Shown here piece by piece: positions 30,752-41,200 of a stretch of 64,000 nt of DNA. The translations under genes and the position numbers were made by a program. The stretch is from contig NZ_LIYD01000005.1 of assembly GCF_001278115.1 (NCBI RefSeq), positions 433,906-497,905 of the forward strand, read 5' to 3'. Source of the stretch: Flavobacterium akiainvivens. GTDB taxonomy: Bacteria > Bacteroidota > Bacteroidia > Flavobacteriales > Flavobacteriaceae. The notes beneath the pieces are model-generated. The model was not told the origin of the DNA. It ran no database searches and was given only the letters and a program-made list of their open reading frames with translations. Positions within the stretch are counted from its first letter, which is position 1, and each line of letters opens with the position of its first letter.

Positions 30752-32371
30752 TTATTGTTGTTTTTCAACGTTTATGTAGAATTTTTTGGTTGCTACTTCA
30801 ACATCGGTAAGTGATGCGGCGGTAACTTTTTCCTTTTTCCATTTATTGGTTGCCTTAAGTCGGATGGTTTTATCGCCAATTAATATCTCTACCGGCATTT
30901 CAAAATCCTTTTCATCGGTTTGCCAGCGGTATTCCAGGTTTTTGCCGTTTAGCTTGAGCTGAAGGATAGGTATTTGGGTAAAGCGCAGGTACTGGTTAAA
31001 AATGTGAGTCAGGTCCATACCCATTTCCTTGCTGAAATATTTGTTTACCGTTTCGGTATCAATAATCTTCTTTTTATACGTTTCAGAATAGCCCAGGAGC
31101 ATTTTCCACCATTTTGTGTCGTCATTGGTTATATGGCGCAGGGTATTAAGCATTAGCGAACCCTTGTAATACATATCTCCCGAACCTTCTTTATTTACGC
31201 CAAAAACGCCTATTACAGGCTTGCGGTTTTCTACATTGCGCGCCTGCCCGTTAATGTACTGCATGGCTTTATCATAACCATAGCGGCATTCTACATACAC
31301 CGTTTCGCTATAGGTGGTAAACCCTTCGTGAATCCACATATCGGCAATATCTTTACTGGTTATACTGTTGCCAAACCACTCGTGGCCGCTTTCGTGCACT
31401 ATAATGTAATCAAACTCACGGCCCAGGCCTGTACCGGTCATATCCATGCCCATGTAGCCTTTTTTATACTTGTTGCCATAGGCCACAGCACTTTGGTGCT
31501 CCATACCCAGATAAGACGTTTCTACCAGCTTGTAACCGTCTTCTGCAAACGGGTATTGCCCAAATTTTTGTTGGAAACAATCCAGCATGCCTTTTACCTC
31601 TTCAAAATGCACCCTGGCTTTTTCCTCATTTTTGCGTAGTACATAATAGTCAAGGTCAAGGCCGTTGTGCGTGTCGTGAATGTGGGCATAATCAGCCACA
31701 TTTATGGTAATGTCATAGTTATTGATGGGGTTGGTAACCTCCCAGTCCCAACGGGTGTAGCCGTTGCCCAAATCTTCGCTGCCTTTAAAGCGGCCGTTGC
31801 TCACGTTCATAAGCCCGTTTGGCACCGCTACTTTTATAGAGGCACCCCTGTCGGGCTCATCAGTCTGGTGGTCTTTAACGGGATACCACAGGCTGGCACC
31901 GGTACCCTGTACGGCAACGCCTATCCACGGCTTGCCATCGGTATCCTTCTTAAATACAAAACCGCCGTCCCACGGGGCATTTTTAGCCACATTAGGCCTG
32001 CCCGAATAGTAAAACTTCAGGCTTTCCTCACTATCTTTTTTAAGGCCGTTAGGGAAGGTAATAAACACCGCATCATTATCGCGCGTGTAGGCCAGTTTGG
32101 TTTTGTTGTACACAATACTGTCTACATTCATGTTGTCAAAAAGGTCAAGCTGAATTTTAGATGTGTTTTCTAAAACTTTAAAGGTAACCTGGTTGTACCC
32201 CACAACGCTGCGCTCGTCAGGGTTTATGGTAATATCCAGGTCATAGCGCTGCACATCAAAGGTAGTGCGCTCCGGACGCAGGCCACCCTGCAGGCTGTCG
32301 CGGCGTGTATATTGCTGTGCCGAAGCGGCAAAACCGGCGGCAAGAGTAAATAGAAGAAACCCTTTTTTCAT
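30752..32371 (-). CDS. Exported M1 family metallopeptidase
   Basis: A 539-residue zinc aminopeptidase with a signal peptide (MKKGFLLFTLAAGFAASAQ). The M1 N-terminal beta domain is followed by the catalytic domain with the zinc motif HESGHEW near residue 328 and the third zinc ligand Glu in WIHEGFTTYSE about 19 residues on. The usual GAMEN exopeptidase motif is replaced by LGMEHQSAVAYG. M1 proteins with this form are common secreted peptidases in Bacteroidota. At 539 residues it lacks the long C-terminal helical domain of PepN, as in the short M1 subgroup. The gene is the downstream neighbour of the thiolase gene, 80 bases away. Confidence 0.92.
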   Translation of the reverse strand: MKKGFLLFTLAAGFAASAQQYTRRDSLQGGLRPERTTFDVQRYDLDITINPDERSVVGYNQVTFKVLENTSKIQLDLFDNMNVDSIVYNKTKLAYTRDNDAVFITFPNGLKKDSEESLKFYYSGRPNVAKNAPWDGGFVFKKDTDGKPWIGVAVQGTGASLWYPVKDHQTDEPDRGASIKVAVPNGLMNVSNGRFKGSEDLGNGYTRWDWEVTNPINNYDITINVADYAHIHDTHNGLDLDYYVLRKNEEKARVHFEEVKGMLDCFQQKFGQYPFAEDGYKLVETSYLGMEHQSAVAYGNKYKKGYMGMDMTGTGLGREFDYIIVHESGHEWFGNSITSKDIADMWIHEGFTTYSETVYVECRYGYDKAMQYINGQARNVENRKPVIGVFGVNKEGSGDMYYKGSLMLNTLRHITNDDTKWWKMLLGYSETYKKKIIDTETVNKYFSKEMGMDLTHIFNQYLRFTQIPILQLKLNGKNLEYRWQTDEKDFEMPVEILIGDKTIRLKATNKWKKEKVTAASLTDVEVATKKFYINVEKQQ

Positions 32372-32451
32372 GAAGATATGTGTTTATTGATTGGTAGCGA
32401 AATGTAAGGATTTGTTACGGATTAGGTGTTTTCAGTACAAAATCTTTTCAG

Positions 32452-33726
32452 CTATTTTTCAAGGATGAATGTCATGCCCTGGCCACCCGCCGCACATACT
32501 GAAATAAACCCACGGCCTGAGCCTTTTTCATGCAGCAGCTTTGCCATGGTGGCCAGTATGCGCCCGCCTGTAGCGGCAAACGGATGGCCGGTAGCCAGGC
32601 TGCTGCCGTTTACATTAAGTTTTGCAGGGTCTATTGAGCCTAAAGCTTCAACGCCAAATTGTGTCGAAAGTTGCGGGGATTCCCATATTTTGAGCAGTGC
32701 GAGTACCTGTGCCGCGAAAGCTTCGTGAATTTCATAAAAATCAAAATCCTGCAATGTAAGCCCTGCTTTTTTAAGCATTTTTGGTGCGGCATATACCGGT
32801 GCCAGCAGCAGGTTGTGTTTGTTTTCAATATATTCAATAGCTGAAAGCTCGGCATGGGTAATGTAAGCCAATACAGGTAGCCCCTGAGCCTGTGCCCATT
32901 CTTCGCTGGCCAGCAGTATGCACGAAGCACCATCGGTTAGGGGAGAGGAGTTACCGGCTGTTAGCGATCCGTTTTCTTTATCAAAAGCGGGTTTTAGTTT
33001 TGCCAGTTTTTCAAGGGAAGTATCACGGCGCATATTGTTGTCGAGTTCCAGCCCCATAAACGGCACGATTAAGTCGTTGTAAAAACCGCGGTCAACTGCT
33101 GCTGCCATTTTTTGGTGGCTGCCAAGCGAAAAGGCATCCTGCTCTTCGCGGCTTATGTTGTAGTACTTGGCGGTATATTCGGTATGCCCGCCCATAGAAA
33201 GGCCGGTGCCGGGCTCTACATTGGCCGGGGCAACGGGGGTGAGGTCTTTCAGTTTAATCTTACTGAACTGCTTTATCCTGTCCCATGTGCTTTTGCTGCG
33301 GCGGACATCGAGCAATATGCGCCTTATGTGTTCATTGAGCACCAGCGGCACATTACTGGTAGAATCTACTCCCCCGGCTATACCGCTGTCTATTTGCCCG
33401 AGGGCTATTTTATTGGCAATGTACAATGCCGACTCAAAGCCTGTATTACAGGCCTGCTGCACATCGCACGCCGGGGTTTTAGGGTTGAGGCTGGTGTGCA
33501 GCACGCACTCGCGCATCAGGTTAATTTCCCAGCTGTGTTTTATAACGGCACCACCGGCTACTTCGCCCAGCTGCTTACCTGCAAGGCCATACTTGTTAAT
33601 AAGCCCGTTTATGGCGGCTACCATCATATCCTGGTTAGAGGCCGTTGCATAATTGGTAAACTGCCTGGCAAAAGGTATGCGGCTGTAGCCCACAATGGCT
33701 ACCCTACGAAGTGTTTGTGCTTGCAT
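32452..33726 (-). CDS. Acetyl-CoA C-acyltransferase (thiolase)
   Basis: A 424-residue thiolase, closest in outline to FadI: the acyl-accepting Cys is in QQACNTGFES, the catalytic His in YEIHEAFAAQ, GHPFAATGGR forms the CoA loop and the second Cys lies in CAAGGQGM. It cleaves 3-ketoacyl-CoA in fatty-acid breakdown or condenses acetyl-CoA. Neither a FadB/FadJ gene nor an acyl-CoA dehydrogenase lies next to it. A 3-hydroxybutyryl-CoA dehydrogenase is elsewhere in the window (10876-11760), but not linked. Confidence 0.93.
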   Translation of the reverse strand: MQAQTLRRVAIVGYSRIPFARQFTNYATASNQDMMVAAINGLINKYGLAGKQLGEVAGGAVIKHSWEINLMRECVLHTSLNPKTPACDVQQACNTGFESALYIANKIALGQIDSGIAGGVDSTSNVPLVLNEHIRRILLDVRRSKSTWDRIKQFSKIKLKDLTPVAPANVEPGTGLSMGGHTEYTAKYYNISREEQDAFSLGSHQKMAAAVDRGFYNDLIVPFMGLELDNNMRRDTSLEKLAKLKPAFDKENGSLTAGNSSPLTDGASCILLASEEWAQAQGLPVLAYITHAELSAIEYIENKHNLLLAPVYAAPKMLKKAGLTLQDFDFYEIHEAFAAQVLALLKIWESPQLSTQFGVEALGSIDPAKLNVNGSSLATGHPFAATGGRILATMAKLLHEKGSGRGFISVCAAGGQGMTFILEK

Positions 33727-33871
33727 AATGTGGATGTTTTACACATTAAAATTAGTGATTTTTTGCTACCAAAGGCTATAACTTTCCATTGTAAAAAATA
33801 CACTTATGGTAACATTGCGTTAACGGCAGAATTATGTTTTAGGAAGAAATTGCATCTTAAAACTAACACTA

Positions 33872-34204
33872 ATGGGATTATTCAGCAAAAAAGAGAAGGA
33901 ACTGATACTGAGCCTTGGAAAAAACAATGTACAACTCTGGAAAGAAGCTGTAAAAGAACTTGAAGAGCTGCATGCCGATGTGCAAACGGCCTATGAAGAC
34001 CTTGATACGCTAACCGACGATTTTCAGGAATTTGTAGAAAGCATACACCACAAGCTGTCGGCTTCTGAGCAGACTAAAATTACCGCTTTTGTGAAGAAAC
34101 TGGGTAAGGCCGATAAATGTGCGCGTATAGCGGTGCGCGATGTGCGCGATGCGATTCGTAATACAAAGAAGAGGCTAAAAGAAACCCAACGCGATATTAT
34201 ATAG
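33872..34204 (+). CDS. Hypothetical coiled-coil protein
   Basis: A 110-residue, highly charged, almost wholly helical protein (LWKEAVKELEELHADVQTAYEDL, then DFQEFVESIHHKLSASEQ and a basic end). It starts MGLFSKKEKE, which could be a membrane-peripheral N-terminus. The heptad spacing of leucines suggests a coiled coil. No family is recognised. It stands alone on the plus strand and ends in a strong bidirectional terminator. Confidence 0.65.
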   Translation: MGLFSKKEKELILSLGKNNVQLWKEAVKELEELHADVQTAYEDLDTLTDDFQEFVESIHHKLSASEQTKITAFVKKLGKADKCARIAVRDVRDAIRNTKKRLKETQRDII

Positions 34205-34225
34205 TTTTTCTTTCAGGTAATAAAC

Positions 34226-34255
34226 AATCAGGGCGGCCAAATGGCCGCCCTGATT
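34226..34255. terminator. Bidirectional terminator
   Basis: 14-bp perfect arms AATCAGGGCGGCCA and TGGCCGCCCTGATT with a 2-base centre, between the coiled-coil gene and the convergent T9SS protein gene. Confidence 0.9.
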
Positions 34256-34268
34256 TATTTGGCAGTAT

Positions 34269-37200
34269 TTAGTTTTCCTGCCTGTTGATGTACACCCACC
34301 CGGTTTTGGTTTCGCCGGGAAGCTCTATTACATAGTAGTAAGTGCCGGTTGGCAGGTCGCCGCTGTCGCTCTGGCCGTGCCACTGGTTGGTGTAATTACC
34401 CTGAGTGTATACTTCTTTACCATAACGGTTAAAGATGCTCAGTTTGCGGGCATTCATACCGCTGATGTCAAAACGGTCGTTAAAGCCATCGTTGTTTGGC
34501 GAAATGCCTTTTGGTATATCACAAAATGTTCCGTTAACCGTAAACTGTGCCGTGCCTGAGCATCCGCCGTTTACAGTAACGTCTACAGTAAAGGTTAGGG
34601 GGAAGTCTTCAACGTCAAGCTGATTTTCATTTGCATATTCGGTAACGTCAAATGAGCTGTCTTCACTTACAAGGTTGCCGTTTGCATCAAACCACTCATA
34701 AGCAGCATCGTTAGCATTAAACGAACCGTTATCAGGCAATGCGTGCAGCATGTAGTGTTTGCCGCTAATGGTTTGCTCACAGCCTTCTGCGCCGGCAACA
34801 GCTATTACGCCTCCCTGGTCAGCAACTGTAAATGGTGCCGATACCGATGTACATCCGCCTGTTGTCATTACAGTAACGGTGTAACTACCGGCTTCAAGGT
34901 TGTTGAAGGTTGTAGCCGTCTGGAAATCGGTGCCGTTTATGCTGTAGGTGTATTCAGCACCCAGCGGGGCGTTTATGGTTAGGCTGCCCTGAGCAGTACA
35001 CGTAACAGGAGTAGTGATAGCTGTAGCCACAGCCGGTGCGCCCGGTGCAGGGTTTATTACAGTAGCGGTTGTGGTTACAGAAGTACAACCCGCCGCATTC
35101 TGTACAGTAATGAAATATGAACCCGGAGTCACGTTAAATACAGGGCTGGTTTGGAAGTCGGTTCCGTTTATGCTGTATGTTAGGCCTGTGCCAAGTGGTG
35201 CAGTAACGGTTATAGTTCCTGTAGCGGTAGTACACGTAGGTTGTACCGGTGCAGCGATAGTAGCTACAGCTGGCGCTCCCGGCGCAGGGCTAATTACAGT
35301 AGCCGTTGTGGTTACAGAAGTACAACCCGCCGCATTTTGCACAGTAATGAAGTATGAGCCGGGGCTTACGTTAAACACAGGGCTGGTTTGGAAGTCGGTA
35401 CCATTGATGCTGTAGGTAAGGCCTGTGCCAAGCGGTGCAGTAACCGTAATTGTTCCTGTAGCGGTTGTACAGGTAGGTTGTACCGGTGTAGCAATTGTAG
35501 CTACAGCCGGAGCTCCCGGTGCAGGGGTTATTACAGTAGCGGTTGTTGTTACAGAGGTACAACCCGCCGCATTCTGCACAGTAATGAAGTATGAGCCAGG
35601 GCCTACGTTAAACACAGGGCTGGTTTGGAAATCAGTACCATTGATGCTGTAGGTAAGGCCTGTGCCAAGCGGTGCAGTAACCGTAATTGTTCCTGTGGCG
35701 GTAGTACACGTAGGTTGCACAGGTGCAGCGATAGTAGCTACAGCTGGCGCTCCCGGCGCAGGGTTTATTATGGTAGCGGTTGTTGTTACAGATGTACAAC
35801 CGGCAGCATTCTGCACAGTAATGAAGTATGAACCGGGGCCAACGTTGAATACAGGGTTGGTTTGGAAATCGGTACCGTTTATGCTGTAGGTAAGGCCTGT
35901 GCCAAGTGGTGCAGTAATGGTGATTGTTCCTGTAGCTGTTGTACAGGTAGGTTGCACAGGTGCAGCAATTATAGCTACAGCAGGAGCCGCAGGTACAGGG
36001 TTTATTACAGTAGCTGTAGTTGTTACAGAGGTACAGCCCGCAGCATTTTGCACAGTGATGAAATAAGAACCAGGACCTACGTTAAACACAGGGCTGGTTT
36101 GGAAGTCGGTTCCGTTTATGCTATAAGTAAGGCCTGTGCCAAGCGGTGCAGTAACGGTTATAGTTCCTGTAGCGGTTGTACAGGTAGGCTGAACAGGAGT
36201 GCCAATTGTAGCTACGGCAGGAGCCGCAGGTACGGGGTTTATTACGGTGGCTGTAGTTGTAACAGATGTACAACCCGCAGCATTCTGAACTGTGATGAAG
36301 TATGAGCCCGGGCCAACGTTGAATACAGGGCTGGTTTGGAAGTCGGTGCCGTTGATGCTGTAGGTAAGGCCTGTTCCAAGTGGCGCTGTGACAGTTATAG
36401 TTCCTGTAGTTGTTGTGCAGGTAGGCTGAACCGGTGCAGCAATTGTAGCTACAGCCGGAGCAGGGCTTACTGTTAGTGTTGCCGCATTACTTACAAGCGT
36501 ACAGCTTGCAAGAGTTACCTGGCAGTAAAACTGTGTTCCGTTTAAAGATGCAGGGGCATTTGTTATGGTTAGCGTAGCAGTTGTAGCGCCGCTGTATGTA
36601 GTATTGTTGGTTACGTTTACCCATACACCCGATGCGTTAAGCATTTTCCATTGGTATGCAGCGCCTGTGGCGTTGCTTGCCGTTACACTGAAGGTAGCTG
36701 TGTCCGGGTTGTTTTCGCAAACTGTATCGTTAACAGGGTTTGATGTAATTTCGTAAGATACAGATGAGTTTATACTGTGAATGCCAAGGTTAGAACAGTC
36801 TTCGGTTGAATCAAATGTCCAGTCAGCAGCATTAAACGTTGCCGATGGTACAGGTGCATTGGCATTCCTTATTACGGTATAGCCTATTTCGCCCGGTGCC
36901 TGTGCAACGTCTATCACAACACCATTTTTCTTAAGCTTAAATTCGTCATTGGCATTAATACCACCTCCAAAACCGGTAATAGGGGTAATGCCGCACGGTA
37001 TATCGCCGCTGTTAAGCAGGTAGGTTGAGTTAGGTGCTATAGAGCCTATAAGGGTAAGTATATAACCGCCTGAAGGGTCGGGGTCGCCAATGGTGCCATA
37101 TCGTTCTAATACATATTCGCCATTAAAGGTAATAGTGTTTGGGGTAGGGTTGAAAAGTTCTATTGCACCCGGTGTACCGCCATCCTGGTCAAAAAGTTCA

Positions 37201-38063
37201 GAGATAAAAATATCTGTAGGGGGCGTAACAATGGGGCAGTTGCTTTGTAATACGGTAAAAGCAGGCGTAATGCCTTCGCAGTTGTTTGTGGTAACCAGTA
37301 TTGTGCCGGTAGTGGCGTTTGCCGGTACGGTAGCCTTAATTTGAGTATCAGAAACTACCGTAACAGCCGTAGCTGCTACTCCGTTAAAGGTTACTGATGA
37401 TGTTCCGCTGCCTGCCTGGAAACCGGTTCCATTTATGGTAACTACCGTATTGGCCGGGCCTGAAGCCGGGCTTATTGTAGCAATTACAGGAGGTGTACAG
37501 GTTTGTGTAACGCTGCCAAAAAGGGCAAAATCATCTAAGCGCACGTTGCCGTTTCCGCTTGCGCCGGTTAGGGTAATAACCACATTTATAGTGCCTGTTA
37601 ATCCGTTTATTGGGGTTGATACGGCAACAGGGTCGGTTGTGCTTAACGGTGCTCCCGAAGCCGGTATTGAGCCCGAGCCTACCGTTGTGCCGTTAATAGC
37701 CATAGACCAGTTTTGTGCACCGGCACTGCTGCGCTGCCTCCAGAAGTTAAATCCGGTAACGGCAAGCTGCCTTCCGGTGGCTACGTTAAAGCTGAGGGTT
37801 ATGGTTTTTGTACCCCCGGTTTCAAGCATGGTTATGGCCTGCCCGGCTGAGCCTGAAAAGCTTGTCCATTCATTGTTGGCATTTGCCCATGACGAACCCG
37901 AAAGGTACTGGTTTATAATTCCGGGTGCCACGGTGTAGGGGTGGGTGCTAATGGCAGTTGTGCCAAAGTCATGCTGGTAAACCTGTGCCTGGCCTTTAAG
38001 CTGTATTGCAAACAGAGAAAGCACAATCATTACAAGCTTTATCAGCGTAATTTTTCTTTTCAT
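34269..38063 (-). CDS. T9SS type B surface protein with six SprB-like repeats
   Basis: A 1264-residue secreted protein. After the signal peptide come an N-terminal beta-rich region, an IPT/TIG domain (about 188-271, ISPASGPANTVVTINGTGF), a lamin-tail domain (about 280-370, ISELFDQDGGTPGAIELFN), an Ig-like domain (about 437-530), then six near-identical 79-residue SprB-like repeats plus one diverged unit (about 530-1040), and a last domain. The C-terminus (about 1180-1264) is the gliding-motility-associated type B sorting signal: GISPNNDGFNDRFDI, then LSIFNRYGKEVY, then LPTGTYYYVIEL. This sends it through the type IX secretion system. It is likely an adhesin. The ATG at 38063 gives the signal peptide; an ATG 33 bases earlier would mask it. 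Confidence 0.9.
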   Translation of the reverse strand: MKRKITLIKLVMIVLSLFAIQLKGQAQVYQHDFGTTAISTHPYTVAPGIINQYLSGSSWANANNEWTSFSGSAGQAITMLETGGTKTITLSFNVATGRQLAVTGFNFWRQRSSAGAQNWSMAINGTTVGSGSIPASGAPLSTTDPVAVSTPINGLTGTINVVITLTGASGNGNVRLDDFALFGSVTQTCTPPVIATISPASGPANTVVTINGTGFQAGSGTSSVTFNGVAATAVTVVSDTQIKATVPANATTGTILVTTNNCEGITPAFTVLQSNCPIVTPPTDIFISELFDQDGGTPGAIELFNPTPNTITFNGEYVLERYGTIGDPDPSGGYILTLIGSIAPNSTYLLNSGDIPCGITPITGFGGGINANDEFKLKKNGVVIDVAQAPGEIGYTVIRNANAPVPSATFNAADWTFDSTEDCSNLGIHSINSSVSYEITSNPVNDTVCENNPDTATFSVTASNATGAAYQWKMLNASGVWVNVTNNTTYSGATTATLTITNAPASLNGTQFYCQVTLASCTLVSNAATLTVSPAPAVATIAAPVQPTCTTTTGTITVTAPLGTGLTYSINGTDFQTSPVFNVGPGSYFITVQNAAGCTSVTTTATVINPVPAAPAVATIGTPVQPTCTTATGTITVTAPLGTGLTYSINGTDFQTSPVFNVGPGSYFITVQNAAGCTSVTTTATVINPVPAAPAVAIIAAPVQPTCTTATGTITITAPLGTGLTYSINGTDFQTNPVFNVGPGSYFITVQNAAGCTSVTTTATIINPAPGAPAVATIAAPVQPTCTTATGTITVTAPLGTGLTYSINGTDFQTSPVFNVGPGSYFITVQNAAGCTSVTTTATVITPAPGAPAVATIATPVQPTCTTATGTITVTAPLGTGLTYSINGTDFQTSPVFNVSPGSYFITVQNAAGCTSVTTTATVISPAPGAPAVATIAAPVQPTCTTATGTITVTAPLGTGLTYSINGTDFQTSPVFNVTPGSYFITVQNAAGCTSVTTTATVINPAPGAPAVATAITTPVTCTAQGSLTINAPLGAEYTYSINGTDFQTATTFNNLEAGSYTVTVMTTGGCTSVSAPFTVADQGGVIAVAGAEGCEQTISGKHYMLHALPDNGSFNANDAAYEWFDANGNLVSEDSSFDVTEYANENQLDVEDFPLTFTVDVTVNGGCSGTAQFTVNGTFCDIPKGISPNNDGFNDRFDISGMNARKLSIFNRYGKEVYTQGNYTNQWHGQSDSGDLPTGTYYYVIELPGETKTGWVYINRQEN
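35030..36455. repeat. Six tandem 237-bp repeats inside the T9SS protein gene
   Basis: Recurring landmarks (the codons for YSINGTDF) fall at 35164, 35401, 35638, 35875, 36112 and 36349, exactly 237 bp apart. The encoded 79-residue units are nearly identical, while many third codon positions differ between copies. Confidence 0.95.
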
Positions 38064-38093
38064 ACAAAAAAAGGTTAAATCTGAAATTTTGTG

Positions 38094-38101
38094 CAAATGT
38101 A
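38094..38101 (-). promoter_or_regulatory. -7 box for the SprB-repeat protein gene
   Basis: TACATTTG on the minus strand, 30 bases before the ATG at 38063. This also argues against the ATG at 38096, which lies inside the box. Confidence 0.55.
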
Positions 38102-38226
38102 ACTCTGTTAGGTGATATTGTTATATTTCTTAATGAAGAATTGTTGTAAGATTAACCTGAAATTAAGATTGAAAAGGGTTTAATGTGTTTATAGTTAGTA
38201 TTTTACATTTGTTTTTGGGTAAAAAA

Positions 38227-38252
38227 AAGCCCCCGCAGTATTGCGGGGGCTT
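38227..38252. terminator. Terminator after the large T9SS protein gene
   Basis: AAGCCCCCGCA (38227-38237) and TGCGGGGGCTT (38242-38252), 11-bp perfect stem with a GTAT loop and a T-run on the minus strand. Confidence 0.9.
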
Positions 38253-38271
38253 AAAATTTATTTTCAGGACG

Positions 38272-41200
38272 TTATTCTTCCCTGTTGATGTAAATCCATC
38301 CGGTTCTTGTTTCGCCGTTAGTGCGCTCAAACATATAGTAGTAAGTGCCTGTAGGCAGCTCATCTCCACTATTAGTCTGGCCATACCAGTCGTTAACATA
38401 ATTGTTTTTCGTGTAAACCTCTTTACCGTAACGGTTAAAGATGCTTAGTTTTTTAACACCCATTGATGTAAGGTCAAACGTATCGTTTTTGTCATCCCCG
38501 TTAGGCGATATACCACGTTGTACAGTACATGCAATATCCGGAACTTCAAATACTACCGGTGCACTTTCGCAGTCACCGTCAAACACGGTAAGTACAAACT
38601 GCATTGGAAATACTTCGTTGCCCGGGTTTTGGGCAGCAAACTCGCTTACGTTAAGGTAATCGTCGTTTCCGCCTACAGGCATACCGTTAGCAGTAGTCCA
38701 TTCAAATACAAGGCCATCGGCAAATTCGCCGTTGTTTGTAGTAGATGTAGCCCTGATAAAGTAATCGCTGGCTTCGCAGTTACCCTCTAAGGTAAAGGCA
38801 ATTTCGCCACCTATGCTAAACGTATCGGTAAAGCTGTTGCCGGTATTACATACGGCAGGGTTTGCTGCTACTGTATAGGTTACAGAATATATACCCGGTG
38901 TTGCTGTATTAACATTTATCTCACCTGTGGCAGCGTTTATAGCAAGGCCGTTCGTAGCTGTAAATGTACCACCTGCATCAAAGCCCGGAACAATTGAAGG
39001 TGTTACAACACCTGCGCCGTAGCAATAATTATCTTCGTAGTTAAATTCTGCTTCCGGTACTATGGCTTCTGTAATTACAATAGAAGCAGTAGTAATAATA
39101 GCCGTGGCACACGTTGCAGTATTTTGTGCAAGTGCATAAGAAACTATATAACTGCCCGGTGTGCTGTTTGCAACGTTAATTTCGCCCGTTGTGGCATCAA
39201 TATCAAGACCTGTGGTAGCGCTAAATGTACCACCTGTTGCAAATCCTGTTACGGTTGCAGGTAGCTGGTTAGCATCGTTTCCACAAGCATCTGTATAGCT
39301 AAATCCGGCTATTGGGGCAGCAGCAGCTGTAATAGTTATTGTCACTTCGGTTGAGGCCTCTACACCACAATTGGCAGGGTCTGCTGCAATGGTGTATGTT
39401 ACAACATAAGTACCTGCATCGCTGGCAGCAAGGTCTATAACACCTGTTGCAGGGTCTATATCAAGGCCTGTTGTAGATGTATAAGTACCACCGGCTACAT
39501 AGCCTGTTGCAGGAACAGGAGCTACAGTACCGGTAAGCTCACATACGGTTGCAGGAAGCAGGAATCCGGTTTCAGGAGTAACAAGTGGGTTAATGGTAAC
39601 CGTTATTGTTGCCCTTGCGCCTTCGCAGCCCTGTGCATTTTCCTGGCTTACGTAGTAAACAGTAGTGCCCGTTGCAGTAGTTGCAGGGGTAGGGGCAGCT
39701 GTAAGCGCAGTGCCGCCGTTGGCTACAAGATACCAGTTTAGCGTGCTGCCAGAATCGGCAGTTGCAGTAAGTGGCACAGCTGTTGCGTTAAGGCAGTATT
39801 CTACATCGGCTACAACCGGTGCAGCAGGAAGCGGGTTGACCGTTACTGTAATCTCTGCCCTTGGGCCTTCGCAGTTAGACTGGCTCTGGCTTACATAGTA
39901 AGATGTAGTGCCTACGGCATCTGCAGTAGGGGTAGGGGCTGTTGCAAGCGGAGTACCACCTGTAGCAACATCATACCAGTTTAATGTGTTAGTGCCTGTA
40001 GCGGTTGCTGTTAACTGTGCAGGGGTATCGCCCACGCAGTATGTAACGTTTGTTACAACCGGTGCGGTAATACCGCCGTTGTCATATACAATTTCAAGTG
40101 TGCTTGAACATAGTGCTGTAGTCCACTCATAGTAGTATGAACCCGGGGCGCTAAAGCCTGAAATGTTTGTAGTGTTGCTCTGGTCATCTTCAATAACAGT
40201 AGGAGATGGGTTACCGCTGTGTGCTACCCATGAACCTGTACCGTTAGCCTCTACTGCCGCAATTGCGTTGTCGCAGTTAAGGGCTACAGGACTGTTTGTA
40301 ATAATACCCACGTTGGCCGTAAAGGTAATAGCATCAAGGAAGTTACCTACTGTGTTGTTTCCTGAAGCGCTTGATACAGACTGGAATATAAAACGTGTAA
40401 CGGTTTGGTCATCCGGCACGGTGTAACTGCCTGTGTTGTACGTCCAGGCTGCACCGCCAGATGCTACCGGGTCTCCAACAGGAAGCCAAGGACCCTGTGG
40501 CGGGCCTGCTAAAAGCTGGCAAACGTCCTGGCCTGTGCCTGTTGTCCTGGCACGGTGTGCAAAGCCATAGCTAAATACAGTACCCGGAGGTGTTATATAA
40601 TCCTGGTAAACACCAGATACCTGGTTAGCGTTAAGCTCTATAAACTGGTCGCCCTCATAAGCGGTAAAGCCTTCAAAGCTTTCGCCGTTAGGGTTAGTAT
40701 TCCAAATTTCTATCTTACCGTCTGTAGCGGTTGTTTTCCAGCCCGGTACTACGTTTTGGTGTACCATTGGCGGATAGAACTGTGTATCGGGCAGGTTAGG
40801 GCTTTCAAAACTATAGTTAATCGTGTTGATTTCGCACGTAGCCGCAATACCGTTAGATTCCGGTGTGGTTACACACAGGTTAAACGGATAGTTAAGGTTA
40901 GGGGTAGCGCTGCTTATGGTTACCCTTACGGTATACTGGTTTCCTGCCACAAGGTTAGAAGCCATTATGTAGTTGTTGGTAACACAGTATAGTGGCGTGT
41001 CTAACGCTGTACACACGTTGCCTGCATAAAGGCTAAGTGTAACCGGCTGTGTAGTATTTTCTAACTGAGATACCGGAAGGTTAGAGTAATCACCGGCAAT
41101 ATTGTGCTGCGTGCCTTCTGCGGTAAATGTATACCAAATATCCGGGCCGCTGATTGCAGCACAGTTTGGCTGTAACGATGCTGTAGCGCCTGTAAACAAT

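Noticed and set aside
33112..33963. A 283-codon open frame on the plus strand across the thiolase gene
   Set aside because: It is antisense to a well-supported thiolase and runs into the separate coiled-coil gene in another frame. No domain is visible.
35014..36305. Several plus-strand frames repeated every 237 bp
   Set aside because: They are shadows of the SprB-like repeats on the minus strand; the repetition comes from those.
35030..36455. CRISPR-like appearance of regular repeats
   Set aside because: Units are 237 bp, in frame, and encode conserved protein repeats. There are no spacers and no cas genes.
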